Shown: positions 27,895-38,594 of the stretch, piece by piece
Position numbering within the stretch: the first letter of the stretch is position 1
Layout of the letters: each line of letters starts with the position of its first letter
NCBI RefSeq assembly: GCF_000209165.1
Contig: NC_009043.1
Coordinates: forward strand, 806,001 to 870,000
Source of the DNA: Scheffersomyces stipitis CBS 6054
Lineage: Eukaryota; Ascomycota; Pichiomycetes; Serinales; Debaryomycetaceae
Direction: 5' to 3'
Length of the DNA stretch: 64,000 bases
The notes under the pieces: generated by a model
Told to the model about the DNA's origin: nothing
Seen by the model: only the letters and a program-made list of their open reading frames with translations
Database searches by the model: none
Made by a program: the position numbers and the translations under genes

Positions 27895-30800
27895 GTAGAG
27901 GGATTCTTAGACACGTGTTCATCCAATTGCTTGTGTGTATCGTAATGATTTAATGACATATAGATAATAGTATTATTGTTAGCTTTCTTTGTGGCGTAGA
28001 TGTTTGAGTTCAGTCGTCAATACCTTTCAAAAATAGTACCTCCAAATGTTACCAAACAATAGCGAATGTAATATTGCAAACTGGCTACTTCAATACATCA
28101 AAGGGGGATATATTTCACTTCCACTAATACAAACCATTATTAATACGATTTTCGAAACCTCTATTAATGTAGTGAGGTATGTAGCTCTCTGATGTGCAGC
28201 TTTCAGGATTGCAACCAAAAAGATCGCATTATGATCAGGGGGATTATTATGGAGGTTATTGTTGAGTAATCCAATTGAGCGGGTGAACATCAACCAGAAA
28301 TAATTGTCTCTGTATTATTTGTAACTACCCTGCTACAGTTTCGTTGATACTGTATTGGCTCAAAAAGGAAAACATTTGTGACTCTACGCAATTGAATGAA
28401 CAGTTATTTTTATCGTATCTAAGATTTTATTATATTTGCAACTAATTCTGAAAAATTGTGATAATCCTTTTCATATTTTTAATTGATCCAAGAGGTATCC
28501 ACAATCACAACTGTGATCCATAAAAGTGTCAAATTCCTTGATGTACTGAATTATATTAGAATTCAGAGGAATTACCTTCAGGGGAAACTAAAGGTTTGGA
28601 TTAAGGTTTAAGGATAATAACCCACACCCGTGTTACACTTTTTTAAGTGGAAGCTTACCCCCTATTGGTTTAGCGTCTAAATCAATACTTGGGGTAAATA
28701 ATACTGAACAACCATTTATATTGAAATTTGAAACTTTGACGGGGTACATAATAGTAAAAATCGATTTCTTCTGGTGCACAAAACTCTTTAATTTGCAGTT
28801 TCGATATAATATGTGTTAGTCTACAGCTGCCTTGGAGATCAAGTACGGTATTATAATCCGAACAATTAAATTTTATGTTAGGAAGGGTGTCTGAGACAGA
28901 AGGGAGTAATCTCCTATAGTCCAACAAAAAGTTGTCATTGTGACGCTTCGTTATGAGAGACATCAAGAGATTTTCGTCGGCTGGTAAATAGGTCTAGTTC
29001 AACCATGTTATCACGAATAATGTATTCCTACTTTCTACTTCCTACTTAGTACGACCCTATTAGTGGTTGGGTATCTATCAAGTGTGGCTCCATGGGCCGA
29101 ATTAGTACTCTTTTTGCGGTTTTCATCTTGTCAAACTAATCGAGATGAAAAAGATCAAGACAGATGTTGCTTGGCTGTCCGTCAGGTGACAAGTCGGCAC
29201 AATAAAAGTTTTTCAACCTTAATTGCACAATAGTGCACAAGTGCAAGTTTAATACAAGCCAATTAAGGCAGGTGCGGCAGATTTCTAAGGCAGCACCACA
29301 TCAATCTGTTGATGTAAGGTAAGTCGAGCAACAGGACAGGCGGGTTTTAAGAGACGGCATTTTTGCCTCGAGAAAGCACAATGTCGTGAAGTCAACGTTA
29401 TACCGATCAAGTCGTTGTGGCCGGTTTGGAAACTGAAACAACTTCTCGGACAACGAAAATTACCGAAACGAGACGTGGAAGATTTTACGACGGAGACGGA
29501 AACAACTCTGTGACTGCGCAAGCGGAGAGCCGATCGCCAAATTGTACTATGTCCATCCAAGTTGGAAGGGTTTCAAAGTGGAGTGATGGACGCAGTGAAA
29601 ATTTTTGACACCAGCACAAGAGGGGAAAACCGCATATTGTGGAGAGTTTTCTCCTCCAGCTCCACATTTAGAAGTTGGTTAGCGATGGGTACAAAAAAAT
29701 ACTGAAGGTTAAGTTCCACCGCGCCTAATTATTTCGTTTTGTACATTTTACTGAGAGCGGCCTGGAGGAAATTTAGGCGCGAATTACAGGAAAAAGCTTC
29801 GATGTGGAGATTACTAATTTACTGAGAAATTGATCAAAAAGAAAGGTGGGGGAACACTCGGAAGAGAGATCAAATTGCCAGAGAAGAAGTGGCAGTAGGA
29901 GACTACTGAGAACTCAGAGTCGTAGCCGACTAGGACATTTTTATACTATTCCTGGCACGGTTACGAGGGTTCCATAACGATCATAGGATCATAACTGAAC
30001 CTATTTGAGAGAAAGTAGTTTGTGCAGGAGTCCTAATTGCAAAGTTTTCTCCGACACGGTGATAGATCTTTATTGATATTTTGTCCCAAAAATCAGGAAT
30101 GGAGAGGTGCGAATTTTTCAGGGTTCTATCGGTATATGCAGGATTTCTGTAAGTGAAGTGGTTAAAAAGCTTGTGGGACACAAGGGGAAAGTGAGAGTTC
30201 TAGACTGGAAGCAGGACAGAGGAGGCATTTTGGTGCGCTCCATGTGCCCTATAGTACACCGTGGTAGCTGCGAAGAGCCTGTCGATTTTCAACTGACAAT
30301 AAGCTGTCCCGTCAATACGTTCCAGCATTTACAAGGAGTTTCAGAAAACCAATGGAGAATTAGCTGGGATTGTCGTAAAGCCAGCTGTACAAAGATTTGC
30401 GCGGAAAAAACGGAACTACGACGCTATGTAGATGTATAGACAGCAAAACGCTCAGAACCAGATCGTTTTATGCGAGTATGGCGCTAGAACCACCTGCAAT
30501 GAGCCAGGCCAGATCGTACTAGTTTCAGATCAGTACTATTCCGATTTTCTACAGAATACACAGAGGTGCCCCTAGGCAATAAGGTTGTCAGGGGTGAAAA
30601 AAATATAGCCAGTCGTAGGTCAGAATCTGGTGGTGGTGATGTACGACTCTCGCTTAGCGTTGTAGCAGCCATTTCCCGAACTGGAGAATTAAAGTACGTA
30701 GAACGAAAGCAGTCTATTTGGGGCCACGAAAAGAGAGGTGTCCTTTTCTACAAGCAGAGAGAGAATCCATGATCTGGCCAGACGGTCGGCATCAGAATGT

Positions 30801-31898
30801 ACTACTTTATGCTAACCAGAGATGATGGTTACAACCAAGCCATGTTACTAGACGGATTATATGGTATGATCTTTATATAGAAATATTCTAAGCGCATCAT
30901 CACCTGATAAAAATTTGCAAGCGTTTGTGGTACAAGAAGCGGTTGGTTCAGCGGTTACTGGGAAAACCAGCAGAACTGAGCGGGAAGCGGGAAATGGCAT
31001 GAGCCCGGCAGCAACGATCGAACCATACAATTCAAGATCTTCTAGCTTTAGGGGTGTTGTACAAATGTTGTCTGGAACACTCAATTCATCAGCAGTACGT
31101 TTTCTGATAGATTGTTCTACAACGTTCCATACATATAGAGACAAACGTGTGGCGACGCAAAACCACGGAGTAAAAGGTTTCAGGAATTGCGGCAGTGTAG
31201 GAGCGAGTTAGGGAGGATTAGCGATGAGCAATAACGGCAAAAAAAAATTTGCAAGCGAAATGATGACACAGAGATTGCGACATTTGACTCATAGAATAAA
31301 AAATAGGGAGGATGCGTCATAGAAAGAAAAGAGCTAGCGGCAATTTTCAGTGCGAGAGAGATAGCGCGGTTAATGGCCAAGATGCTAGCAGAGGTGAGCC
31401 ACGTTCAAGAACGAATAAGAGACCAGACAGCAGATCCGAATATGTAGCTTATTGTTCGCAGTTTCTTGTTTGTTGTTGGCAGCGTGTTTACGGTTCATAG
31501 CTAATAGAGGATGCCACGAGCTTAGATTGGAAACATGTGGCTAGTGGAAAGTGCTGGAACAGTCCAGGACGACTGTAGGACGGAAACGTGTGGTGGTAGT
31601 GGAAGGATCGGTAATCGTGGTGGAGGTGCAAATGCGTTAGTGCGAATGTGTAGCGAGAGACTAGACCCGCCCATGGCTGAGAATAGGGGAGCGTAGTGAG
31701 AACCGTGGTGGCTCGGTAGAACGACCACGACTCTCGCCAGAAAAAATGCTGCTGTGTACCGCTAGCACCACTGCACGTGCTGTCTGAAAAACATGACTCC
31801 ACTTGTGTCCGCATCCGGAAATGCGTTAGTGACAAGAGCCCCGAAAACCAACAAAATAAAAAGGTAATCATGTACCATGCAAATTTTTACCTTGTGCG

Positions 31899-31903
31899 CC
31901 CCT
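31899..31903 (+). promoter_or_regulatory. STRE-like CCCCT upstream of the Ecl1-like gene
   Basis: A CCCCT pentamer lies about 310 bp before the start codon at 32216. It is the core bound by Msn2/4-type stress factors. Short motifs occur by chance, so this is only suggestive. Confidence 0.3.
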
Positions 31904-32006
31904 GCACTAACCGGACTCTTCCTGCTATGACGAATGCCGTCCCACACCTGTGCGTTATGAATCAATGCAAACTTTTTGCAGTTACACAGTTTTTTCACCT
32001 AACCTC

Positions 32007-32014
32007 TATAAATA
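32007..32014 (+). promoter_or_regulatory. TATA box (TATAAATA) of the Ecl1-like gene
   Basis: TATAAATA about 200 bp upstream of the ATG at 32216, followed by a T-rich stretch. This is a usual position for a stress-type yeast promoter. Confidence 0.6.
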
Positions 32015-32215
32015 AGTGTTTGGTTGCTGTTTTCCTATTTTCGGTTTTTGCAAATTGTTTCTTTATTCATTTTTACCAAACCATCTTTTGTCTCAAAGAC
32101 GTCTCATAGCATCAGCAGTCACTAGCACAGCTGCCCCACTAGCATCGGATTCATTCCACACGAACAGAAGAAGTTTTCACTCTCTTTGCCAACGCCTCAA
32201 TATAAATACTTAAGC

Positions 32216-32671
32216 ATGTCTGACTTGGCCTTCAATAACTACTGCTTGACTTGCGACAAGCTCTGTTCACAAAACTCGATCTACTGTTCAGACGAATGTA
32301 GAGCCGTAGACGAATTCAACTCGTCCAACATAATAGCACAGAACACCCAGCACGAACTCGAAAGAACTTCTGTTTCATCCAATGAGGAATTAGTTTCTCC
32401 TCTCTTGACTCCTTCGTTGTACCAGCACTACAACCAGCAGCAGAATATAGATGTCAACAGTTCGCCTTTGCTTTTGTCGACGAACCACTCCACACAGGCT
32501 TCCAGAGACTTGGACTACTTTGACTTGAATTACTCCGTCAAGTCCAAGACCAACTACGCCTTGTCTACTGCTACCACAGCATCCACTTCAGGCACCGACT
32601 TGATCTCTGCCGCTGTTGCGATCCCCTCAACTTCCCACAACTATAGAAAATGGCTTACTGCGTGTCTTTAG
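32216..32671 (+). CDS. Ecl1-family small Cys-rich protein
   Basis: The ATG at 32216 is chosen; the frame extends 30 bp upstream without another clear ATG. 151 residues. Near the N-terminus is the pattern C10-x2-C13-x3-C17-x6-C24-x3-C28 (CLTCDKLC ... YCSDEC), typical of fungal Ecl1-like proteins. The rest is Ser/Thr/Asn-rich and probably disordered. Family knowledge: fission yeast Ecl1-3 extend chronological lifespan and respond to sulfur, zinc or amino-acid limitation, and the cysteines bind zinc. A role in starvation response here is inference. The gene stands alone between two long noncoding regions. Confidence 0.75.
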   Translation: MSDLAFNNYCLTCDKLCSQNSIYCSDECRAVDEFNSSNIIAQNTQHELERTSVSSNEELVSPLLTPSLYQHYNQQQNIDVNSSPLLLSTNHSTQASRDLDYFDLNYSVKSKTNYALSTATTASTSGTDLISAAVAIPSTSHNYRKWLTACL

Positions 32672-33095
32672 CAACCAAAGCAGCTCACGAAGCAGCAACC
32701 AAACAACAGTAGCTAGCTACAGGGAATAAAGGAAAAAAAGGGAAACATAGGGGCAATGTGACAGGAACCATTGCCAACGGTATTAAAAGTCAAAAAAAAG
32801 GTTCATATCATTATTTATCATCAGCATACAATCTGATTACATCATTATTTATCTCGTACAATTTATGTATTTGGTTTAATAGAGCACCAAGTCGAATCAT
32901 ATCAAAAGTATTTATAGTGGTATATAGCAGATTAATACAGGTTACCAGAAGATATTGACGTAGTGTTAGTCTTGTCTAGTAGTCAGTAGCTGTTTCCCTA
33001 CATTAGATAGTCTTTAGTTAGTTGTCTTAATGTCAGTACAGACAGAATACATATTGAATTGTTAAATTTTGCTTAATTGAATTGCTTAAAATTGC

Positions 33096-33128
33096 TATTG
33101 TAGAGAAATTGATATTGTAGAGAAATTG
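33096..33128. repeat. Two 17-bp-period direct repeats
   Basis: The 16-mer TATTGTAGAGAAATTG occurs at 33096-33111 and exactly again at 33113-33128, inside A/T-rich noncoding sequence. Confidence 0.85.
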
Positions 33129-33320
33129 CTTGTAGAAGTTGCACATTCTTAGCTTGGAATTGACTCCAGACTACGGCCGCTACGTTTACTATTTCGTTTA
33201 CGTTGGCTATCCAGTTTCACCACGTAGATTCAGATGATAAATTTTTCACAGCTAGCCCACGCACCTGACACAAATGTCTGGTTAGTAAAGGTTGGAATCG
33301 TGGGGTAACGCGGACCGCGC

Positions 33321-33405
33321 CCACCGGTGGTACAGTAGCGAGAGCAGCTGGCTACCGCTAAATACCGTTATTTGCTGCGGTATTTACCACGGTATTTACC
33401 ACCGT
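33321..33405. repeat. Cluster of palindromes and GGTATTTAC repeats
   Basis: The perfect palindrome CCACCGGTGG is at 33321-33330. The inverted repeat TAAATACCG (33359-33367) / CGGTATTTA (33378-33386) follows, then another CGGTATTTACCAC and a degenerate copy. The G/C-rich words stand out from the A/T-rich surroundings. Function unknown; a cruciform, an RNA hairpin or a dyad factor site are all possible. Confidence 0.7.
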
Positions 33406-35126
33406 ATTCAGTAGCTCCAACTCCCTAACTCCACAATTCACCACGGACTTTCACAAGGACAGCGCTATCATTCTATCCGGGCTCTCCTCTTCCTCCTTGC
33501 TGACCCCTATAACCAGTCCGGTTCTAGAAGTGGTACTTCCCCTTTTCTCAACAATGCGTATCCTGTGGGCCCACCGTTTTCCAGTCAGTAGACAGATCGT
33601 TTCTGTCACAAATTCCATACCCCAAGGAGCCAGCTCTCTTCCGTCCGTCCACTTCATGAATGATCTCGTTCTTCCCCCACAATGGACCCCTCTTGGTCTC
33701 AACCTTTTTTTGGGTGGTGTGCATACGGGAACAGCTGGCGATTGCAAAATACTGAAACCAGTCTAGAGCAGCTACTGGGAATAGGAGAGCACCACAGCCT
33801 AGCCATAGCCAGAACTGTGTTAGGGACGTAGTTCTAGACGGAGTTAGTCCTTGGAAATAACGTCGGTATCCCAAATAGTGAGGTGCTGAAGAATACGGAC
33901 TCCGGTACATCTGTGTGTCCGAGCGGAATTGAGGCAAGCACAGAATGAGCCTTTGGGAGCTTCTGACAATTTTCCATTTCTTTCTCTTCTTTCCATGCTT
34001 AAACAGAGCTCAAAAGTATACGGGTCAAGTCTAGAATTAGAGCCTACATCTCTCCAACCATCTGCTAATATCCAGCATCCACTTACCACAGGTGCCTGTC
34101 TGTCTTGTCATGAGTCACTTTATAACCCTAATACTCATCCGGAAATTACTTGCTAGAAGTTTCTTCTAACGTGACACTGAAAGAAAAAAAAATAGTTACA
34201 TCACCAACATAGCGAAATGTCTCGAGATTCCGAATTCGGCAGTGTCATTAAAACAACCAATACCAGACTAAGTCCGTGCTCCTAAATATAGGTCAAAATG
34301 TTCTACAGAATTCCAAAGCTTTCTCCACTGCGCCGAATCGCCTTGTCCCACGTCTACTCTGGCAACGACAATGAAACGGGATGGAAATCAGGATTTCTTG
34401 TCCCAACACCATCGGAATTTGGTGGAAGCTCGCCTCGCGGCACTATTGTTGTAGCCAACATCGCGAGCTGCTCTACGCCTACAATCTCACCGTTGCTGTA
34501 GCCTATGCCAGATGCTTACAATAACCGTTGCACTACATGAGTTGAAAAAATTGTTATTTTTAAATGTGAATTTTTCACGGTTTTCAAATTTTTCACTCTG
34601 CATGATGCGTCTAGGACAACAGCAAGCGAACTGCGACAACCGTGCTAAATCTGTAGGAGAAGCCCAGAATCCGGCGGTACCAATCACAGACTCGTCTGGC
34701 ATGTCCTGGTATGTCACCATCGAACCAAGAACTCTTTCGGGCATTCGGATCGAGAATGAGAATGAGAATGTAGCTCATGTTACCTGAGTGTGCACTTGTA
34801 TAGAGTTCACAAAATAGCGTGTCTAAAAGCTGTAGAGAACGATTTAAACTTTGGTGGGTTTACCTGTTAGAGCATAGATTTACCTCCCGACTACAACGCT
34901 ATTTGCGAAATCGAGCAACGAAATGCAAGGTGTACTCGTCAATCACACGTACGATTAACAATAAGACGAGCCTTTGTACTGCGCCGTACGGTAAAGAGAG
35001 GGTTTGTAATATAATCAACTGCTTTTGCAAACCAGTTATGGGGCCACGTTTCCTAGAGTTTCTGCAGAGACATCTAATTGCTCCAGGTATGCCAATTTCT
35101 ACGGTGATCGTAGTAGATCGAATTTG

Positions 35127-35146
35127 CTCATCTCATCTCATCTCAT
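35127..35146. repeat. CTCAT x 4 microsatellite
   Basis: Four perfect tandem copies of CTCAT in noncoding DNA. Confidence 0.85.
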
Positions 35147-35873
35147 CGCAAAGCGCAATATGGCTCACACGAGGATTCAGAGTGTGCCTATTATATTTAC
35201 ATACACAGAAAAGCTGTAGAAACAGCATTATGTTGATGGCGTATACGGCAGCCACAGTAGACCATTGCAACCATGGCCATTGATTTAAAATGTAAAAAAA
35301 GTATATTATATAACCGTTAATGGGAGTTTTGTATTTTTCAAAGCTGTTCGTTGCCATACGTCATGGTCGCAAAAATGTCGTCAGATTCTATCGATCTCTC
35401 GCTAGGCAGATCTTCGCTCACACTCTTTATTGTCTCTAATTAGCTTTCACTATATCTGGTCGCTAGAAACGATCCTACTTTACTTTTGCTGGAACAGTTC
35501 AAAAGGAAAGACAGTATTGGGACCTAGAAGGATAACCAGTTCGGTATTCCTCTTTTGAATTTTGTAATCTTTGTCATTTTTGTCTGTGCCAGAGCCAAAT
35601 ACCAGTGCATTAATTAAATGGGCTACCGAATTTGTCGCAGTGCTCATTTTCTGACTATTCTCGCTATTCTCATTTTCTCGCTATTTTCTCTTGCTCCTTT
35701 TCCTCGCTCCAGTTTCCTCACTCTCAGCAGCAGGCTCTCTCTATTTTCGCAACACCCTCAATGTTCTCCTCTGCACGACCAAGTATGAATTTTTCAAATC
35801 TTCACCAACATTAGTTACGAAAGCTAGTACAGTTTGATTGTAACACCGCTCCGTACAAAACACACATTACAAC

Positions 35874-36227
35874 ATGTTTGGTGCTTTCAAATCCTCACCC
35901 GTAGTGAGTGGAGGTTACTTGTGGAAAGTTGCTCCCAGATTGTCGGGCCCACAAAAGTACAGATTGAGAAACAGAATGAAGCAAGTGGACCAGAATATCG
36001 AAAACATCTACACAGCTTTGGTTGCCCACGAAGGAAAGAAACAGGGAGAATCCACTGGCTACGCCAAGATCGATCACCTCAAGTTCTCGATGCCCAAGGA
36101 GTCAGAAATGGCACCCCGTGACAAGTACACCACTTTCACGAAGCACTCCAAGACTTACCGTAAGGACCTTCATTTGGTTCCAAAGTGGACCAAGAAGTCC
36201 TTCAGAGAAAACCCAAAGTACTACTGA
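35874..36227 (+). CDS. MRPL31: Mitochondrial large-subunit ribosomal protein mL60 (YmL31)
   Basis: A 117-residue basic protein. It begins MFGAFKSSPVVSGGYLWK, a start shared with fungal YmL31, and has the conserved MAPRDKYTTFTKHSKTYRK and HLVPKWTKKS segments in its second half. It is a fungal-specific component of the mitochondrial large ribosomal subunit. Length is close to the family (about 130). It converges on SPC24, whose stop codon lies 344 bp downstream. Confidence 0.93.
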   Translation: MFGAFKSSPVVSGGYLWKVAPRLSGPQKYRLRNRMKQVDQNIENIYTALVAHEGKKQGESTGYAKIDHLKFSMPKESEMAPRDKYTTFTKHSKTYRKDLHLVPKWTKKSFRENPKYY

Positions 36228-36571
36228 TCGCATTCAGTTACTTTATTTCTCCTCATGTTTAATAGTAGACTTAAGAAGCTGGAAGTCTAAGACTCCCGTT
36301 TCGAAACAATTTCATATACTGAGTATATGAAGTTCATATTGCATTCCTTTGTACATAGTTGAATCAACGTTCATCATATAGACTGGCCACCAGAATGGCT
36401 CATCGTAATGTATTGTAGTACTCCTGCTGGTTCAGAACTTCCAGTCCAGACTTTTCTAAAGAATTTGTACTCATCCATACTACGTAGTCTTGCCATTTCA
36501 CCATTAGTTCGTAATATTACACTAGAATACAGCTATATGTTACACAGAATCGTCTCGTCTAAGATGAGGAT
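36228..36571. other. Convergent 3' region MRPL31/SPC24
   Basis: 344 bp of A/T-rich 3' UTR sequence containing a 21-bp hairpin (36311-36331). No coding signal. Confidence 0.6.
36311..36331. terminator. Perfect 10-bp inverted repeat, probable 3'-end element
   Basis: TTCATATACT (36311-36320), one spacer base, then its exact reverse complement AGTATATGAA (36322-36331), about 85 bp after the MRPL31 stop. The TATATA-type core resembles yeast polyadenylation efficiency elements, and it reads the same for both convergent genes. The role is inferred. Confidence 0.45.
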
Positions 36572-37288
36572 CTACAACCGATCCCAGAGATAATTGGAGA
36601 TAAAGTAGTCGCTATACTTGGGTTCTACTTTAAACACTGATGACACGTTAGAGTCCTTATTATGGATGAGTATATGGTCATTGGTAGTAACAGTGTCATT
36701 CTCACCATTTTCGTCGTCAAAATTATCGATATTCACTCCCAAGTTACGGTAGAGGTTGATCTTCAAGATGTTAGCATCTTGGTTGACGAGATCGTCGTCA
36801 TTGGCTTCGCTGTCGTCAAATGGATTATTAAAAAGATTGTTGATTTTAGTTTTGAGTTCATCAACATTTTTCTGCAAATTTGTCTTGTTCAATCTGAGAA
36901 AGTTGATGGAACTTTCCAAGTCATTGAGATTCTTAGCAATTACCACTTTATAGTTGTCTAACTCGACGGATTTCTTATTTAGCACCTTGAATATGTTTTC
37001 GTCTCTGTTGATTTGGGTATTGCTGTATCCGGCTATCTCAGTTATGTTTCGGATAACCTCGTAGTTGTAGTCGCTGATTTTGTTCAAAAGACTGATCTCG
37101 TTATTGAGTTGGTTAATCGTGACTTCAAGTCCCTTTTTGCTCTTTTCTAGCTGGTCTATCTTTTCATCGCGAGCGTTCTTGATTAGTCTGATAGTATCAT
37201 CTATTCTTTCTAAAGTGAGTAGCTCCGGGTCGATTTCGATGCTGTCGATCGTTTGTTGTAAAATGCTCTCCGGAGGTCCTTCTATCAT
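36572..37288 (-). CDS. SPC24: Spc24, Ndc80 kinetochore complex subunit
   Basis: 238 residues. A long coiled coil covers about residues 25-150, an acidic Asp/Asn-rich linker follows, and a small globular C-terminal domain starts near 175 (NLYRNLGVNI). It ends in YFISNYLWDRL. That C-terminal signature matches Spc24, whose globular domain pairs with Spc25 and docks on Mis12/MIND and CENP-T/Cnn1. S. cerevisiae Spc24 is 213 residues. Divergent from CMC1, with 297 bp between start codons. Confidence 0.85.
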   Translation of the reverse strand: MIEGPPESILQQTIDSIEIDPELLTLERIDDTIRLIKNARDEKIDQLEKSKKGLEVTINQLNNEISLLNKISDYNYEVIRNITEIAGYSNTQINRDENIFKVLNKKSVELDNYKVVIAKNLNDLESSINFLRLNKTNLQKNVDELKTKINNLFNNPFDDSEANDDDLVNQDANILKINLYRNLGVNIDNFDDENGENDTVTTNDHILIHNKDSNVSSVFKVEPKYSDYFISNYLWDRL

Positions 37289-37585
37289 GGCGATCTTTCT
37301 CCGTTGCTGTATGTCAATTTTGAAGAGAGCAAAAGAGCACAGATTTAGAATTCAATTGATTTGTTTTGCTTATAGTACTTTTTGGATATGCGCTGCATAT
37401 AGCGGATCCTTTCAAAATATAGACCATTTCTCCATAGTTAAGCTTCACAGACAGCAATTCATCCTTGCCGCAGTAATCAACAGCCTGAGCTCACCACACA
37501 GTGCTGAAAATCAGTTCATGAAAATCTCCAGTTCCCATTAGTTATTCTACGAGGAGCCTTTCCTTCCAGATACCCATTCTACACC

Positions 37586-37960
37586 ATGAGTGAATACGGT
37601 AACAAGAACAAAAAGACATTTGAAGATGTCGAATTACCCACAAATCCCAACCTTCCGGCCTGGGTCATTACACCCAAGGAAGAGAAGGTGATCTTTGACA
37701 GATGGAGGAAGAAGGCATTCGCCAAATGTGACGATCTCATCAAAGCATACGTTGAGTGTTCCAACAGCTACAAGAATCCTTTTGAGGGTATCAAAAATTG
37801 CGAGAAATTCAACGACGCCCAATTAGCCTGTGTTGCTCAATACCAGAAGAAAGAGTACTTAGATATTGAGAGAGATATCATGATAGATGAAAAGATAGCG
37901 AAGAAGAAATTGTACAAACAGCACTTAAAGGAGTTAGAGGCCCAGAAGGCGCAAAATTAG
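37586..37960 (+). CDS. CMC1: Cmc1, twin CX9C mitochondrial protein
   Basis: 124 residues with two CX9C motifs (CDDLIKAYVEC and CEKFNDAQLAC), so two disulfide-linked helices and import through Mia40. The N-terminal LPAWVITPKEE and the post-motif YLDIERDIMIDEKI match Cmc1, which helps cytochrome c oxidase assembly and stabilises newly made Cox1 in the intermembrane space. The C-terminus is a Lys/Gln-rich helix. Confidence 0.9.
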   Translation: MSEYGNKNKKTFEDVELPTNPNLPAWVITPKEEKVIFDRWRKKAFAKCDDLIKAYVECSNSYKNPFEGIKNCEKFNDAQLACVAQYQKKEYLDIERDIMIDEKIAKKKLYKQHLKELEAQKAQN

Positions 37961-38342
37961 TAAATCAGCATACGTCTATATGAAATTTGTAAATAGTCTA
38001 GAATTCATGTTATTATAACTTAGTTATCAGTAAATCTGTCTTCTGAGCTTCCTAGACCAAGGAACTTGGTTTTGCTCGCTGTAGCTGGTATATAAGAAGC
38101 TACTCTAAGTGTGTAGTGGCTCGGATAGCCGATCTACATTCATTCCACTGTATGACTCTGTTTGCAACGGTGTCGGTAGCTAGATCGATGTTTTCTTTTC
38201 CCTTTTCCTTTTTCTGTCACAAGGAACGAGAAACATGATGAAATCTTCAACACGGGACACTGTGCAAGCGTAGATATCTCTAAATCTCTTTTCCGAAGAG
38301 TCTATATTCTGGTTCGCTTCGTGTCACATTCTATATCCGTCT
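37961..38342. other. Convergent 3' region CMC1/HSK3
   Basis: 382 bp without coding signal or RNA-gene signature. An isolated ATGATGA (about 38234) has no matching box D, so no snoRNA is called. Confidence 0.5.
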
Positions 38343-38594
38343 CTAGTCGTCACGGAAATTATCGCTCTCAAACACAGAATGGCTGGCCATGAACAAACCA
38401 GCATGCAACTTGCCCAATTTTTCTATTGATTGGTACTGGCTACAAGTTGTCTGGATCAAGTCGTTGAAGTCTGAAAGGTTGGCATGCAACTGGGCCATTT
38501 GGGAGTTGAGATGGCTCAACTGACGTTGTCTGATAGAAGACGTTACGTTGGAGTGGCTTCCAGGAGAGTTGATATTGAGTGGCGGCGAGTTCAT
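38343..38594 (-). CDS. HSK3: Hsk3, DASH/Dam1 complex subunit
   Basis: 83 residues from the ATG at 38594. After a disordered Ser/Asn-rich start comes a helix (RQRQLSHLNSQMAQLHANL ...), then the family-typical EKLGKLHAGLFMASHSVFE. Family knowledge: Hsk3 (69 residues in S. cerevisiae) is one of the small subunits of the microtubule-ring DASH/Dam1 complex at kinetochores. The match is by pattern over a short protein, so some doubt remains. SPC24 lies about 1 kb away. Confidence 0.75.
   Translation of the reverse strand: MNSPPLNINSPGSHSNVTSSIRQRQLSHLNSQMAQLHANLSDFNDLIQTTCSQYQSIEKLGKLHAGLFMASHSVFESDNFRDD

Larger units (their letters stand above)
27895..32215. other. 4.3-kb region without a convincing gene
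   Basis: No ORF here has both an ATG and a recognisable domain. The best is a 93-codon minus-strand ORF from the ATG at 28963 to 28682, with no known motif. The segment at 29000-31800 is richer in G+C and in purines than the flanks. Toward the right end lies the putative promoter of the Ecl1-like gene, with CCCCT at 31899 and TATAAATA at 32007. I saw no LTR pair, terminal repeats or transposon protein motif. Confidence 0.5.
32672..35873. other. 3.2-kb region without a convincing gene
   Basis: Short ORFs only. Structures noticed: a 2 x 17-bp repeat at 33096-33128, an inverted and direct repeat cluster at about 33321-33405, CTCAT x 4 at 35127-35146 and GAGAAT x 3 at 34752-34769. A tRNA-Leu/Ser-like word (TCCGAGCGG) near 33918 is not followed by a B box. 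The last 200 bp before 35874 are pyrimidine-rich and should contain the MRPL31 promoter. Confidence 0.5.

Noticed and set aside
28682..28963. 93-codon minus-strand ORF in the 4.3-kb gap
   Set aside because: Reads like ordinary protein in places, but I recognise no family and see no promoter or neighbour support.
28995..29230. Possible solo LTR beginning TGTTATCACG
   Set aside because: A TG start is present, but I could not find a matching CA end with a target-site duplication, nor a second copy.
33905..33960. tRNA-Leu/Ser-like word TCCGAGCGG
   Set aside because: No B box (GGTTCGANTCC) follows at the proper distance and no acceptor stem closes.
38234..38300. Box C-like ATGATGA, possible C/D snoRNA
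   Set aside because: No box D (CTGA) or terminal stem within the usual distance.
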